The notes under the pieces were generated by a model. It had not been told where the DNA came from. It did not search any database and saw only the letters and a program-made list of their open reading frames with translations. A program made the position numbers and the translations under genes. Of a DNA stretch of 64,000 nucleotides, positions 48,767 to 60,078 are shown one piece after another. Origin of the DNA: Chloranthus sessilifolius (taxonomy: Eukaryota > Streptophyta > Magnoliopsida > Chloranthales > Chloranthaceae); the NCBI GenBank assembly GCA_021018995.1, contig CM037584.1, positions 143,609,317 through 143,673,316 of the forward strand, in the 5' to 3' direction. Numbering within the stretch: the first letter of the stretch is position 1; each line of letters starts with the position of its first letter.

Positions 48767-48907
48767 GTATAATTCATTTGAATTATCAGTCTTTACTTTA
48801 ATTTCTCCTTAGTGGATTTTATTGTAGTTTATTTTCAATAATTGCAATTCATGAGTGCCATCACACATTTTTTATGCAATTAACTGAATTGCATGTGTGA
48901 CACTTAG
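48767..48907 (+). other. Candidate spliceosomal intron, chromovirus B
   Basis: 141 bp, AT-rich, begins CAAG|GTATAATTC and ends GACACTTAG|GT. Joining the flanks gives Asn-Asp-Val-Ile-Gln-Gly-Thr-Leu and then the protease, at the same codon and phase as in element A. A YTNAY-like branch site TTAAC lies about 28 bp from the acceptor. Read without splicing, the frame meets TAA after about a dozen codons. Confidence 0.8.
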
Positions 48908-49440
48908 GTACCCTACACATGTACCAACGTAGCGATATATGTCAACACGAGGCACAGGTATTGATAGACCCAGGTTCTACGCACTCCTTCGTAACTCCAC
49001 AGTTCGAACCTTTAGATTTTATTCTAGAAGTGTTAGTTCCTATGAGAAATTCGGTGAACACAGATATGTGTTGCTAATCAACTGTCATCTCAGTTGAGGA
49101 TCGTGAAACAACAATAGATCTCATTTTATTAGGCATGCAAGGATTCAGTATAATCCTTGGCATGAATTAGCTATCCGCTTACCATGCAAGCGTTGATTAC
49201 CTACAGAAGATAGTTACCTTACGTCCTCCAAAAGGAAAGTCATTTAGATTTCATGGTGTCAAATCTAGGGCTGCACCGTTTATCTCCATTATTCCAGCCG
49301 CACGTCTGATGAGGAACGGATGTAATGGATATCTCGCATTCTTGCAAGAGCAACGGGAAGAGAAGAATAACATTGTCGATATTCTAGTTGCATGCGAGTT
49401 TTTGAATGTGTTTTCTAAAGAACTACTAGGATTATCGCCT
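48908..49440 (+). pseudogene. Protease of chromovirus B
   Basis: The catalytic segment VLIDPGSTHSFVTP is at about 48955-48996, with aspartate at 48967-48969. The signature FSIILGMN-stop-LSAYHAS follows near 49146-49190, with TGG replaced by TAG. The C-terminal linker has RPPKGKSFRFHGVKS and leads into RT. Confidence 0.85.
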
Positions 49441-50300
49441 GACTAAGAAGTTGAGTTCGCAATCGACTTAGCTCCAGGCACGAAACCTATGTCGAAAGCA
49501 GCGTATAGGATGGCTCCGGCTGAACTGAAAGAGTTGAAAGAGCAGTTACAGAAACTCTTAGATAAAGGGTTCATAAGACCAAGAGTTTCTCCTTGGGGAG
49601 ATCAATCTTATTCATCAAGAAGAAGGACGGGTCGATGAGGTTGTGCATCGACTACCGTCAGTTGAACAAGTTAACGATTAAGAACCGTTATCCACTTCCA
49701 AGGATCGATGATCTTTTTGATCAATTATAAGGAGCAAGGTTCTTTTCCAAAATTGACTTAAGATCCGGCTACCATCAGTTGAAAGTTAAAGCCGGAGATA
49801 TTCAGAAGACGACATTCAGAACCAGATATGGGCATTACAAGTTCTTAGTGATGCCTTTTGGCTCAACTAACACACCAGCTTTATTCATGGTCTCATGAAT
49901 AGGGTGTTCAAATCACATCTCGATAAATGTGTGGTCGTATTCATAGATGACATCCTCATCTACTCGAAATCAAAGGAAGAACATGATCAACACCTACAAG
50001 TTGCTCTTTAGACACTATGTCAACACTAACTTTATGCGAAGCAGAGCAAGTGTGATTTCTGGTTAAAACAAGTGAGCTTCTTAGGACATGTTTTCTCTGA
50101 AGCAGGCATCACAGTGGATCCAGCAAAGATAGAGGCTATTGTGGAATGGGAACAACCGAAGACTGTGACAGAGGTTCGCATTTTTCTGGGTTTAGCTTGA
50201 TACTATAGGAGGTTTGTTGAAGGGTTTTCTAAGATCTCAAGATCGCTCACTTAGCATATAAGAAAGAATGTTAAGTTTGAATGGACCGAAGCATGTGAGA
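49441..50300 (+). pseudogene. Reverse transcriptase of chromovirus B
   Basis: The motifs are readable in more than one frame: [16 protein letters not shown], then a small deletion near 49600, [46 protein letters not shown] and LVMPFG. A further deletion is near 49890. The catalytic box FIDDILIYS (49940-49951) is intact. [15 protein letters not shown] and FLGLA follow. Stops are frequent at expected Gln codons. Confidence 0.9.
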
Positions 50301-50775
50301 AAAACTTCCAGGAACTCAAGAGAAGACTGACCTCTGCACCAGTACGTGCTATTCCATTAGGCAGCGGAGGTTTTGTAGTTTTCAGCGACGCATCACACAG
50401 CGATTTAGGCTCTGTGTTTAATCAGAATGAGAGTCATCGCCTATGATTCTAGACAGCTCAAGGATCATGAAAAGAATTACCCAACTCATGATCTTGAACT
50501 AGCAGCGGTAATCTTTGCGTTGAAAATATGGCGGCATTATCTTTATGGGGAGACCTTTGAGATATACACCGATCATAAAAGCCTCAAGTATCTATTTACT
50601 CAGAAGGACCTGAATATGAGGCAAAGAGGGTGGATGGAGTTTCTCAAGGATTATGATTGCTCCATTCAATATCAGCCCAAAAAAGCTAACTTAGTAGCAG
50701 ATGCACTAAGTCAAAAGTCACCTGCTCAGTTGTCACATATTATAGCAAGAGTACAGAGGTGGCCTTTGCTTTAAG
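50301..50775 (+). pseudogene. RNase H of chromovirus B
   Basis: [15 protein letters not shown], then a one-base change of frame near 50425, [34 protein letters not shown] and [10 protein letters not shown]. The acidic residues are retained. The open part is 50427-50774. Confidence 0.9.
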
Positions 50776-51963
50776 ATATGGCCTTATGCGACATGAGGTT
50801 CGATGTTAAAGATTCTAAAACCTTAATGGCTAATATTGTATTCGTTCAATAGTCCTTGACAATATCCGAGATTTACAAATGACCGATGAAGACCTCATGG
50901 CCATCAGACAAGAAGTGATTAATCAGAAGAGGCTCAATTTCTCCATCAGAGAGGGCATAGCACTACTATTCAGAGGTCGAATGTGCATGCCAATTGACGT
51001 CGAGCTTTGAAGTACAATTCTAGAGGAAGCTCACAAGTCAAATTACGCCATCCACCCTGGTAGTACCAAAATGTACCAGGATCTGAGGAAAAAATTTTGG
51101 TGGAGAGGTTTGAAGAGAGGCATCGTCGAGTACGTGTCAAAGTGCTTGGTGTGTCAACAAGTAAAGGTGGACCATAGGAACCCATCAGGTTTATTACAAC
51201 CTTTACTGATACCCAAATGGAAATGGGAAGCAATATCTATGGATTTCATCCTTAGATTACCGAGGACAGTGAAAGGGCACAATGTCATATGGGTGATCAT
51301 CGATAGAATGACCAAATTGGCTCACTTCCTACCATATAGCACGAAGTATACAGCGAGCAAGTTGGTAGAGATGTATCTTAAAGAAATTGTCAAGCTACAT
51401 GGTATCCCTGCTAGCATTATTTCAGATAGAGATTCGTTATACACATCATAGTTTTGGCAGCAGTTTCAAGAAGGAATGGGTTCAAGGTTAAACTTCAACT
51501 TAGCATTTCACCCATAGATTGATGGGCAAATCGAAAGGGTGCATCAGATCATTGAAGATATGATTCGGGTCTGTATGCTAGATTTTCAAGGGTCATGGGA
51601 AAAACATCAACCCCTGATTGAGTTCGCATATAATAATAGTTATCAGACGAGTATTGGAATGGCCCCATTCGAGGCATTGTATGGGCGAAGATGCAAATCT
51701 CCGCTTAACTGGGAAGAAATCGGAGAGAAGTTCATACTGGGTCCTGCAATAGTTGAGAGCACTACTGAGGTGATACGTATGATCCGTAAAAGAATCAAGG
51801 TCACACAAAGCAGACTAAAGAGCTATGCCAACCTGAAGAGAACAAACGTCGAGTTCAAAGTTGGAGACTACATGTTCATTAAGATCTCACCTACGAAAGG
51901 TGTAATGCGCTTTGGAAAGCGTGGGAAGCTAAGCCCGTGTTATGTAGGACCGTTTGGATATTA
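50776..51963 (+). pseudogene. Integrase of chromovirus B
   Basis: HHCC: AHKSNYAIHPG and CLVCQQ (about 51029-51163). The DDE core is readable: Asp in MDFILRLP (about 51239), Asp in SDRD (about 51422-51433) and Glu in GQIERVHQ (about 51523-51548). Two long open parts are 51071-51451 and 51539-51964, separated by stops. The C-terminal GKRGKLSPCYVGPFG (GPY/F module) follows. The segment corresponding to the 70-bp insert of A is continuous here. Confidence 0.9.
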
Positions 51964-52278
51964 GGCCGAGTAGGCGAAGTTGCATATCGAATCGCTTTAT
52001 CGCCGCAACTTTCGAGTATGCACAATGTATTTCACGTATCAATGTTGACGAAGTACGTGAAAGACCCAATTCATATCTTGGACTATCAACCAATTGAACT
52101 TCAAGAGGTTCTGACCATTAGAGATGAGCCAGTGCATATTCTCAATAAGAAAGAATAGGAACTACGTACCAAGCGGATTCTACTAGTGCTCGTCAGGTGG
52201 AGGAACCACTCACCAGAGGAGGCCACCTAGGGAAGAGAGTTGGATATAAGCGATGCATATCCGCTACTCTTCGAGTGA
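51964..52278 (+). pseudogene. Integrase tail and chromodomain of chromovirus B
   Basis: VGEVAYRIALSPQL and VFHVSMLTKYVKDP are followed by a chromodomain at about 52095-52278: VHILNKKE-stop-ELRTKRI, LVLVRWRNHSPEEAT-stop, then LLFE and TGA at 52276-52278. The conserved tryptophan after EEAT is replaced by TAG. Confidence 0.85.
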
Positions 52279-53906
52279 TAGTGATATTGACTGTATATGT
52301 GTTGTAAGATATCATGATGTATAAGTGTGGCATGCCACACTCAGTTTTGTAATATATAGTTGTGATGAACGGTTTAAGATTGACTTAATGGATGCGCGTG
52401 TAAAAATTTTGATATCGTCCTAATTTGACAATCAAATGTCTTAAATATCGCTTAGATAAGCTATAAATGACCGTGCGTATGGACGTGATACAGGTGATCC
52501 TGAGATGGATGGGTGTAAGGTAAGAAAATAGTCCATAGACTATTAAACGAAGAAAGCATGTCCTAAAGCAGTCGCCCATGCGAGTTCCCATAGCATAGTA
52601 ATGTGCAGATATGTCACATCAACTCCACTTTCATGAGGCGCTACTGACGGATTTGATGCGGAACCTGCATCCAACCACGTATGTGCAACGCATAGCTATA
52701 GCCCGAACCCTTACATCGGGTTTATCTGGTTCGGGAGCACGTGGCGGTCATGATGACGATGCAGATTAGCAACTTATGGGCTTTTGGCTTCAATGATGGA
52801 TTTTAAAATTGCAACTCCTAGTGGATTCACTTTGACTTGGTTATTGTTACTTTGGTTGGTTATTAAGTTTCACTGTAGATGATACTTGTGATGGTTAATG
52901 GTTGATGGTGAATGGTTAGAATACCCAATGTAGGTTTTCATAATTGTTTAATGGTTGTTGGAATGGATACTTAGTTGTGGTTATTTATGTTGTAGATTTA
53001 TAGTTAACTAGATATGGATATTTAATTCTAATTGCAGGGTGGCATGGTTGCCATGTTTGAATGGTTTCTTGTGGCTACCATAGTTAATATGGTTGTGGGT
53101 AATTTAGTTGTGGATATGCAGGATAAATGGTTGTTGTAAACTAGTTGTGGATATCATGTTTATTTTGGGTTTATCATGTGGCAAATGCAGGTTTAGTATG
53201 AGTATTGTTGTAGTGAATACCCGCTAAATTGTCTTGAATGATTGATAAATTTATGGTGGATAACCTCGTTGTGGAATAGTGATTTGCCGGGAACATCATG
53301 AATGTATTTTGTTGCAGGATGAATGGATTTTGTAAATTCTTGTGGGTACAATAGAGTGGATTTGTATTTAAATTGTGGTTTGAATTGTGTTTTGGTGAAA
53401 AATTGATTCTAATCATTTGCACTATGGCAAATGAGAACTAATTGCAGGATCATGGGTGTAGCTCAAATGGTAATGAGCTTGCATAGTAAGGAAAGAAAAT
53501 GTGTTTTGTGCAGGGTAATGCTTTAAGTGACTTCCATATTTATGGAATGCTTTGATCCATCGTGTGGGTATTTGTGGTTATTTTATGAAATGATAAAGTA
53601 GGTATGGATATTATCGCAATTATCAATTAGTTGTAGCTAAATGTTAATCTTAGTTGTGGATATATCATGTTGAACCTGTCATTTTGGATGATTTGGTAGA
53701 TCATTGTTGAAATGTCAAAGTAGTTGTGGATATCTTGTTAGGAATTCATAAAATTTATGTGGATAAATGTGGCAGATTTTGTGTGACCATTTTGGTGCAC
53801 ACTTAGTATTATAACCGAGCCATGCACTATAGCTTGGTACTGTGTATTCGTAACCAAATGACCCATGTGAATTTTCGAGGACAAAAATTTCTTAAGGAGG
53901 AGAGGA
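52279..53906 (+). other. 3' noncoding region and PPT of chromovirus B
   Basis: About 1.6 kb without a supported gene. From about 52840 it is very TG-rich and repeats the word AGTTGTGGATAT (for example near 53108, 53145, 53653 and 53720) and a GCAGG word. It ends in GGAGGAGAGGA, the PPT, before the LTR start. Confidence 0.65.
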
Positions 53907-56900
53907 TGTGACGTCCCCAAAATCCGTGTTCCAAGTTGGGCCATTGCACACAGGCTAAGTGTGCATGCCTGATACGACACACTGTGCACATGTGCAGCAT
54001 AGAGGCAATTTTTCTTTTTTGAAATTAAAATACTAATTAGTATTAATGTAAAGCTTGCTTAGGTTATGTGGGTCGACTGATTAGGCTGACTATTTGAGTC
54101 GACCAGTTGGGCCGACCGATTGGGCCAACTATTTGAGCCGACTAATTGGGTCGACCAGTTGGGCCGACCGATTGGGCCAACTATTTGAGCCGACTAATTG
54201 GGTCGACCAGTTGGGCCAACTAATTAGGGTCGACTAAGTAGGCCAACTATTGGGCCGACTTTGAACCCAATAGTTGACGTGGTAACAATTCAAGAGCGTG
54301 GGAACCCATTTTTCCCAAACCCTCTTTCATTTTGGTTAGAAACCCTGATTAGAACCCTCTTTTGAACAATCCGCATCTCGCGAGGATCTAGGGAGTTCAT
54401 CGGGCACAATCTATGGAGATTGACCTTGGGTTTCATCCCGTTGCAATAACAAGAAGATTGAGTTTCGAAATCATTGGATTCAAGAGAAGCATGGGTTTCG
54501 GCATTATCAGTGTCATGATGTCATCCATCATGTGCTCTGATTTCGTGAGTTTTACAGGTAAGAAAACATGACCTTAGTTTGTGTAAATTAAGTGTTAGCT
54601 TATGTATAAATCATGTGTGAGATATAAGAAAGATGGGTGTCAAAATCGAGACCCAAATATGTGAATAAGTTGTGCCTTGCCTCGATTGAGATTCTCGGCC
54701 GTTGGATTGTAGGGTAGGGTAATGTAGTCTTGGCTGCTTGCCTTATTGTCATTTTATTACTGTTTTATATATCGATTTACCAGAAGATCTGCTGTTGGTT
54801 TTTTTTCAATCATGTGATGGGTTTAGGTTTGAAATTTTGTTTAGGGATCTGCTGATTTACTAGAACTTAGAACTTAGAAGAACTAGAGAGCTTTGTTGTC
54901 ATTTTTGTTACTTTGTATTTGATCTTAATAACATAGTTTGGCGACATGTTCGAGTTGTCTAACACTTCACTGAGCTGGATTCATTAGGTTAATATTCTAA
55001 AATAAAAGCAGATGTTTTGGATAAGGAGGTTTCATCAGGTTTTATGAATTGGTATTTTTTCTTTTTGGAAATTTGAGTTTCTGTTTGTTGTTTAGAGGAT
55101 TTAGGTAAATGATTGCTTGAGCAGTTGAGCTTGATCTGGTATTTTTTTGTATTAAAGAGTTGTTTGGGCGGCTAATTTTCTAAGAATAGAAATTTAATTT
55201 TATTTTAACCGATAAAAAAAAATGTGAATAAGTTCTGAATCGGGCAAATTCGGACGCGCAAATAGGGAATTCGCCAGCGCGAATTGGCAAATCGCCCAAG
55301 TTGTCCAAAATCGCCTGCATGAATTGTCCTGTTTATCTAGAATGTCTAATTTCCTTCACAAGCCCTTAGAACTTTGACTTGTTGACTTTTTAGTCATCAT
55401 TGGGCATTGTAAGATGTGACGTATATACATGATATGATGTAGGTCGGTAAGGGAATCGGTCCGTGGGATCTTCGCATGGTCTTTATGTGATCTGAACTGA
55501 GGTAGGGAAAACTCAACACCATGCCATTTTGACTTGATTTTCATGGACCATATGATATAAATGATCTTCATTATGATAAATTAAACTGTTTTATGATCTT
55601 TGAACTTTGCATATGAAATCTTAACCTTGCATCAGAAAATTTGAACTCTGTCTTTGAATATTCGAATTCTGTATCCGAACTCAGTATCTGAACTCTGAAC
55701 TAGCTATATGCTATGAAAGATTTTGATAAAATAAGTTATGCACATTTTGCACTTTGATTTAAGGTTCATCAGAACGAGTCCCCCAGTCTACTCTTTACAC
55801 CTGTGCAGAGATTTATCTATACACTCAAAACAGGCCAATGGTAATTTGATTCTAAATTCTGAAAAATGTTAATTGAATGACAATGGTCAAGGATTCCCAT
55901 CAGTAAATTCTGGCTCCCAAAGTTATATTTGCTTGGGAGATTAGTTAAGTTATGATTTAAGTCACTAATAAGATAAACATTACATGTACAAGTTAAGAAC
56001 AAATAAGAATTTGAAACTATCTGAAATCCCAATCTGTTTTGAATTCGATTTACGAATCTTGAAATGATATTCGAACTTTGCATATGAAATCTGAAGCTTG
56101 CATCTGAAAATTTGAACTCTGCCTTTGAATATTCGAACTCTATATCCGAAATTAGTCTCTGAACTTTGAACTAGCAATATGTTATAAATGACTTTGATAA
56201 ATAAGTTATGTACATTTTGCACTTTGATTTAAGGTTCATCAGAATGAGTCCCCCAGTCCACTCTTTACACTTGTGCAAAGGTTTATCTCTACACTCAGAA
56301 CCGGCCAATAGTAATTTGATTCTAAATTCTGAAAAGTGCTCATTGAATGACGATGGTCGAGAAATCCCATCGGTAAATTCCGACTCCCAAAACTATATTT
56401 TCTTGGGAGATTAGTTAAGTTATGATTTAAGTCACTGAACTCTAAACTCCGAACTAGCTATATGCTATGAATGATTTTGATAAAATAAGTTATGTACATT
56501 TTGCACTTTGATTTAAGGTTCATTAGAGTGAGTCCCCCAGTCCGCTCTTTACACCTATGCAAAAGTTTATCTGTATGCTCAGAACCGGCCAACGGTAATC
56601 TGATTCTAAATTATGAAAAGTGTTCATTGAATGACGATGGTCGAGGATTCCCATCGGTAAATTCCGGCTCCTAAAGCTATATTTGTTTGAGAGATTAGTT
56701 AAGTTATGATTTAAGTCACTGATAAGATAGACATTACATATACAAGTTAAGAACAAATAAGAATCTGAAACTATCTGAAATCCCGATCTGTTAGAATTCG
56801 ATTTACAAATCTTGAAATGATATTCTATACAAGAAACTGCATCTGATCCTAGTATTTGAAATTCAGTTTTTTAAGCTATTTTGAATATCTGCTTTGAAAA

Positions 56901-57462
56901 TAATCTGTTTTGAATTATGTCATTGAAACCATGTTAGAAATGATAAGATTGTGATAGTATTGATCTTTTCTCTACTAGACTATTAGCTCACCCAATAATA
57001 CATCACAAGTGTAGATACTGATCAGGATCAATGGCTAGAGAACTATTCAGACTACGAACCAGAAGAGTAAGATCTCTCGTCCGACGAATTCTACCCATAG
57101 ATTGGGACTTTAGTTTTGGCATAGTTTTGGATTTTGAGTGCTCTAGACTTGGTACGTCGATTGAGTGTTTTTGTAAATAATAGAATCAACATGTTTGTAT
57201 ACGATTTTTGGGAACTACTGTTTACGTGATGGTCGGCCATCACCGGTGGTTCATTTTGGTTCTATTTGTTTATAATTATGTATAGAATTGGAGATCTCTT
57301 TCCTTTGCCATATAAGATATTCTTTTGCCATATGATATTTATTCTATAGTGATATCTACTTTGAATTCTGCTATATGTGTGGATGTACCAAGTGTTCTGT
57401 TTGGGAATTGTAATCTGCGATCCGACGGTCCAAGTTTCGGAGCAGGAAATTGGGTTATGACA
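53907..57462 (+). mobile_element. 3' LTR of chromovirus B
   Basis: 3556 bp, starts TGTGACGTCCCC and ends GGGTTATGACA. It lacks about 300 bp of the 5' LTR (including its possible TATA) but has a segment in three copies that is single in the 5' LTR. The empty target of element A is at about 55160-55175 (GTTTGGGCGGCTAAT). Confidence 0.9.
55590..56770. repeat. Triplicated block in the B 3' LTR
   Basis: The block with ACTTTGATTTAAGGTTCATC and GAGTCCCCCAGTC occurs at about 55751, 56220 and 56511. Copies start near 55590, 56070 and 56438. The 5' LTR has one copy (about 43600-44030). The small frames 56208-56414 and 56492-56674 are copies of each other and not genes. Confidence 0.9.
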
Positions 57463-57491
57463 CTGATACAAAATTTGAGGGGCAAGTGTTA

Positions 57492-58462
57492 CAGTAGGCC
57501 CTATTTATAGTCTCAGCTAATTATATGTTGGGAGCCCATCGTATAATTCAAAATTATACAGTGGAAGTCTGACATATATACCTGATTATACACTGAAAGT
57601 CTAGCGTATAATGAATTATACACTATGGTTACAAAGTATAATCAGGGTTGTTATGAGGAAGTCGGTCAAGGTGATCAGTTGTGACCGGCTAAGCCTGAAG
57701 AGAGTGAGTCCCAATCCAAAATGGACTGATCATACACTAGTATTCTACTGTATAATGAATTATACACAATTATTTCAGTGTATAATCCAGGGATTTGATC
57801 GGTTCGCAGAGTATCTGGGTCCTTAATACAATATGGCCCAATTATACGCCGGGAATTCAGCGTATAATCAATTATACGTTGGGATTCCAGAGTATAAACA
57901 AAAACTCATCCTAGGCAGGGGTCGGGTCCAATTATACGCTGGGAGTCTAACATATAATCAATTATACACTGGAGCTTCAACGTATAATTCTCATAAATAA
58001 GGGTTTCAAGATTCTTGAAAGAGATTGTCCTCTCTAGAAATTAGGGCAAGGTCAGTGGTTGGCCGAACACTTTTATATACTTCGAGGGATCGAACATAGG
58101 GTATCTACAATTTTGTCTTTAAAGCTACCAGCACCTGCACACATTTGACCAGTTCACGAGTTTATTGGATCTTCGTTTTTTAGTTATTTTTGTTAAGTTC
58201 AGTTCTTTTGAAATCACAAATATACTTTTGTAATTGGACTTCTTGTAAATATTTATTTTTTAAGGGTTGAAATTTGGACTACATTTCATTTGTCTTACTT
58301 ATAATTCCTCGATAAGTATGAGTTTTACATTTTGAATTTTGAAAATCGAAGTAACCTGATCTTGTTAACGAAAATTGAAAATCTTCTGCAAAATGTTTAC
58401 GCAAATATCATAAATTCTTTCAAAAAGAAAAAGAATGATTTAATCGAAATTGAATTGGCGTA
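57492..58462 (+). other. Orphan LTR-like promoter piece with ATTATACGCTG words
   Basis: From 57520 to 57985 the words ATTATACGCTG and CAGCGTATAAT (and TATACACTG variants) alternate in inverted pairs. They are followed by CTCATAAATAAGG (about 57990) and a leader-like text. This is the same order as in the Athila-type LTRs (word array, then TATA), so I read it as a fragment of another LTR between the two C copies. Its ends are unclear and no gene was seen. Confidence 0.5.
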
Positions 58463-59490
58463 TGTCGCGTCAACCTAACTCGTGGATCAAAATGTGCAGG
58501 ATGTGAGAGTCGCGCGAACGTACAAGGGGATAAGGGCATGACATCTATAAATAAAATGACCTAAAAACTATCAGCTCATTGAACGCTTCTGGATCTCTTC
58601 TCATCTTGTTCATCTAGCTTTGATTGGGCGGCTACTGGTTTGCCTCTGAAATTTTTTTGTCATGAAAAGACCGTAAGCGGTGAAGCTTAGTAAAATCTTA
58701 GTTATTTTAAGGTTGTAGTTTTCAGTGAAGTTTACATGTAACTAAGGTTTCGCACAGTGACTAGTGAGATGTAAAGTTTATAGCATGGCATGATATCAAC
58801 AATACAAATAAAAAGAATCAACAATTTGACATAAACAAGCAAGGTTCTAATAATAATGTACATGGCACATAAAGGAAAGAACAATTATACAGTTGTTATC
58901 TACAATTGAAATATTTGATAACTACTACTATAATGGAAGCAACATACTATGTTCACGTAGATTTTTGGAAATGGTTGCTAAATTATCAATTTTAGAAAGT
59001 TTATATAATCCTTTAGTCAGTTTAATAGTTCATTGATTTATCAACTTAATAGTTTATTAAGTGTCTTTTAATTTATTTTGGTGCGATACTACCACCAACC
59101 ATGGTTTCAGTATTAATATTGATTGCCAATGTCTCGCACATGAAGGTTGACACTCTTCGCCATTTAGTCAATTATGACAAGGATCAATGACCATATTGGA
59201 CTAATATTGTGACATGTGGGTCTGGATCGTCACAACTAATGAGACCAAATCCTCCGCCGAATTAGTATTTTCAGCTCCTACTATTACCTGTGTCGTGTCA
59301 ACCCTTGACCAGAGCTCCTTCTGATATATTGAATGAGTATTTTCAACCATTACTAGTGTCGAAAGTCTTTGAGTATAATTTTTCAATGCGTGTCCCAATA
59401 GAGAGGTCCACCATTTTTTTCCTAAGGTTTCACCCTGATTTTATAGTCACTTAACTAGTTTCGATTTATTTCTTCTAAGTTCGTAAGGGA

Positions 59491-59568
59491 TTTGACCATT
59501 TACTCATAGATTATTCCTAGGTTACTATGGGTTTGACCATTTACTCATAGATTATTCCTAGGTTACTA
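59491..59568. repeat. 37-bp tandem duplication
   Basis: Two identical copies of TTTGACCATTTACTCATAGA plus following bases, ending GGTTACTA. Confidence 0.95.
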
Positions 59569-59703
59569 GGGGTGTCATCAGCAGCGGTCACTCAATTTTT
59601 AAGGAGAGGACATCGGGTCCATTCAAAGTTATTGATGGCTCTCTTACTCTGTTTAAATTTTGTTTATATGAGCCTTAGACCCGAGGGATCAAAATATTAA
59701 GGG

Positions 59704-60078
59704 TGGTTGATAGGACATGAAATTATACACAAATAATCCCTGAAACTCTTTGTTATGCCTTTGGTAATTTTAATTTTATACTCCTGGTGTATTTTAATAT
59801 TTTACAGGTTTAAATGAAGATTTGTATGAATTGATCTTTATATCAATGAAAAGTAGAGGCTTCAAGCTTTCCATTAAGCAAATAAAAGGTCAAACCGAAG
59901 TTGTATATCAAAAGTTATGAAGAAACGAAGGTGAAAATGCAGGAAAATTGTCATCTCGATCGGCAGGTCAAGATTGACTATCCAGAAGGCAGTTTTCTAT
60001 ATCCATACATCTTGATAGGTCGAGATTGGATCTCAACAGATCGAGATTGACTATCCGGAAAGCATTTTTTTTTTTTTA
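59704..60078 (+). mobile_element. LTR fragment inserted in the right C copy
   Basis: This stretch is absent from the left C copy. It starts TGATAGGACATGAAATT, like an LTR end, and carries words of the type GATCGAGATTGACTATCC (three copies, 59960-60060). It stops at a poly-T run. It is a truncated U3 of an unidentified family. Confidence 0.45.

Larger units (their letters stand above)
27307..57462 (+). mobile_element. Chromovirus B, full-length with nested insertions
   Basis: The 5' LTR runs 27307-44707 (interrupted by element A) and the 3' LTR 53907-57462. The flanking bases CTAAT (27302-27306) and CTGAT (57463-57467) fit a 5-bp target duplication with one change. Internal order is PBS (interrupted by solo LTR E), gag, intron, protease, RT, RNase H, integrase, chromodomain, then a long noncoding tail and a PPT (GGAGGAGAGGA) before 53907. 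The chromodomain and the tRNA-Met PBS place it in the plant chromoviruses (Tekay/Del-like). Confidence 0.85.
17211..57491 (-). mobile_element. LTR-like unit C, left copy, interrupted twice
   Basis: The pieces 17211-22288, 26264-27306 and 57468-57491 together align with the second copy at 58463-62550. On the minus strand the unit would start TGTAACACTTGCC and end GGGCGTGACA, a form common for plant LTRs, so I place it on the minus strand. It is split by the Athila-like fragment (22289-26129) and by chromovirus B (27307-57462). No coding region was recognised. The ORFs inside, including 19111-19533, are read through minisatellites. The orientation and the LTR status are inference. Confidence 0.5.
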
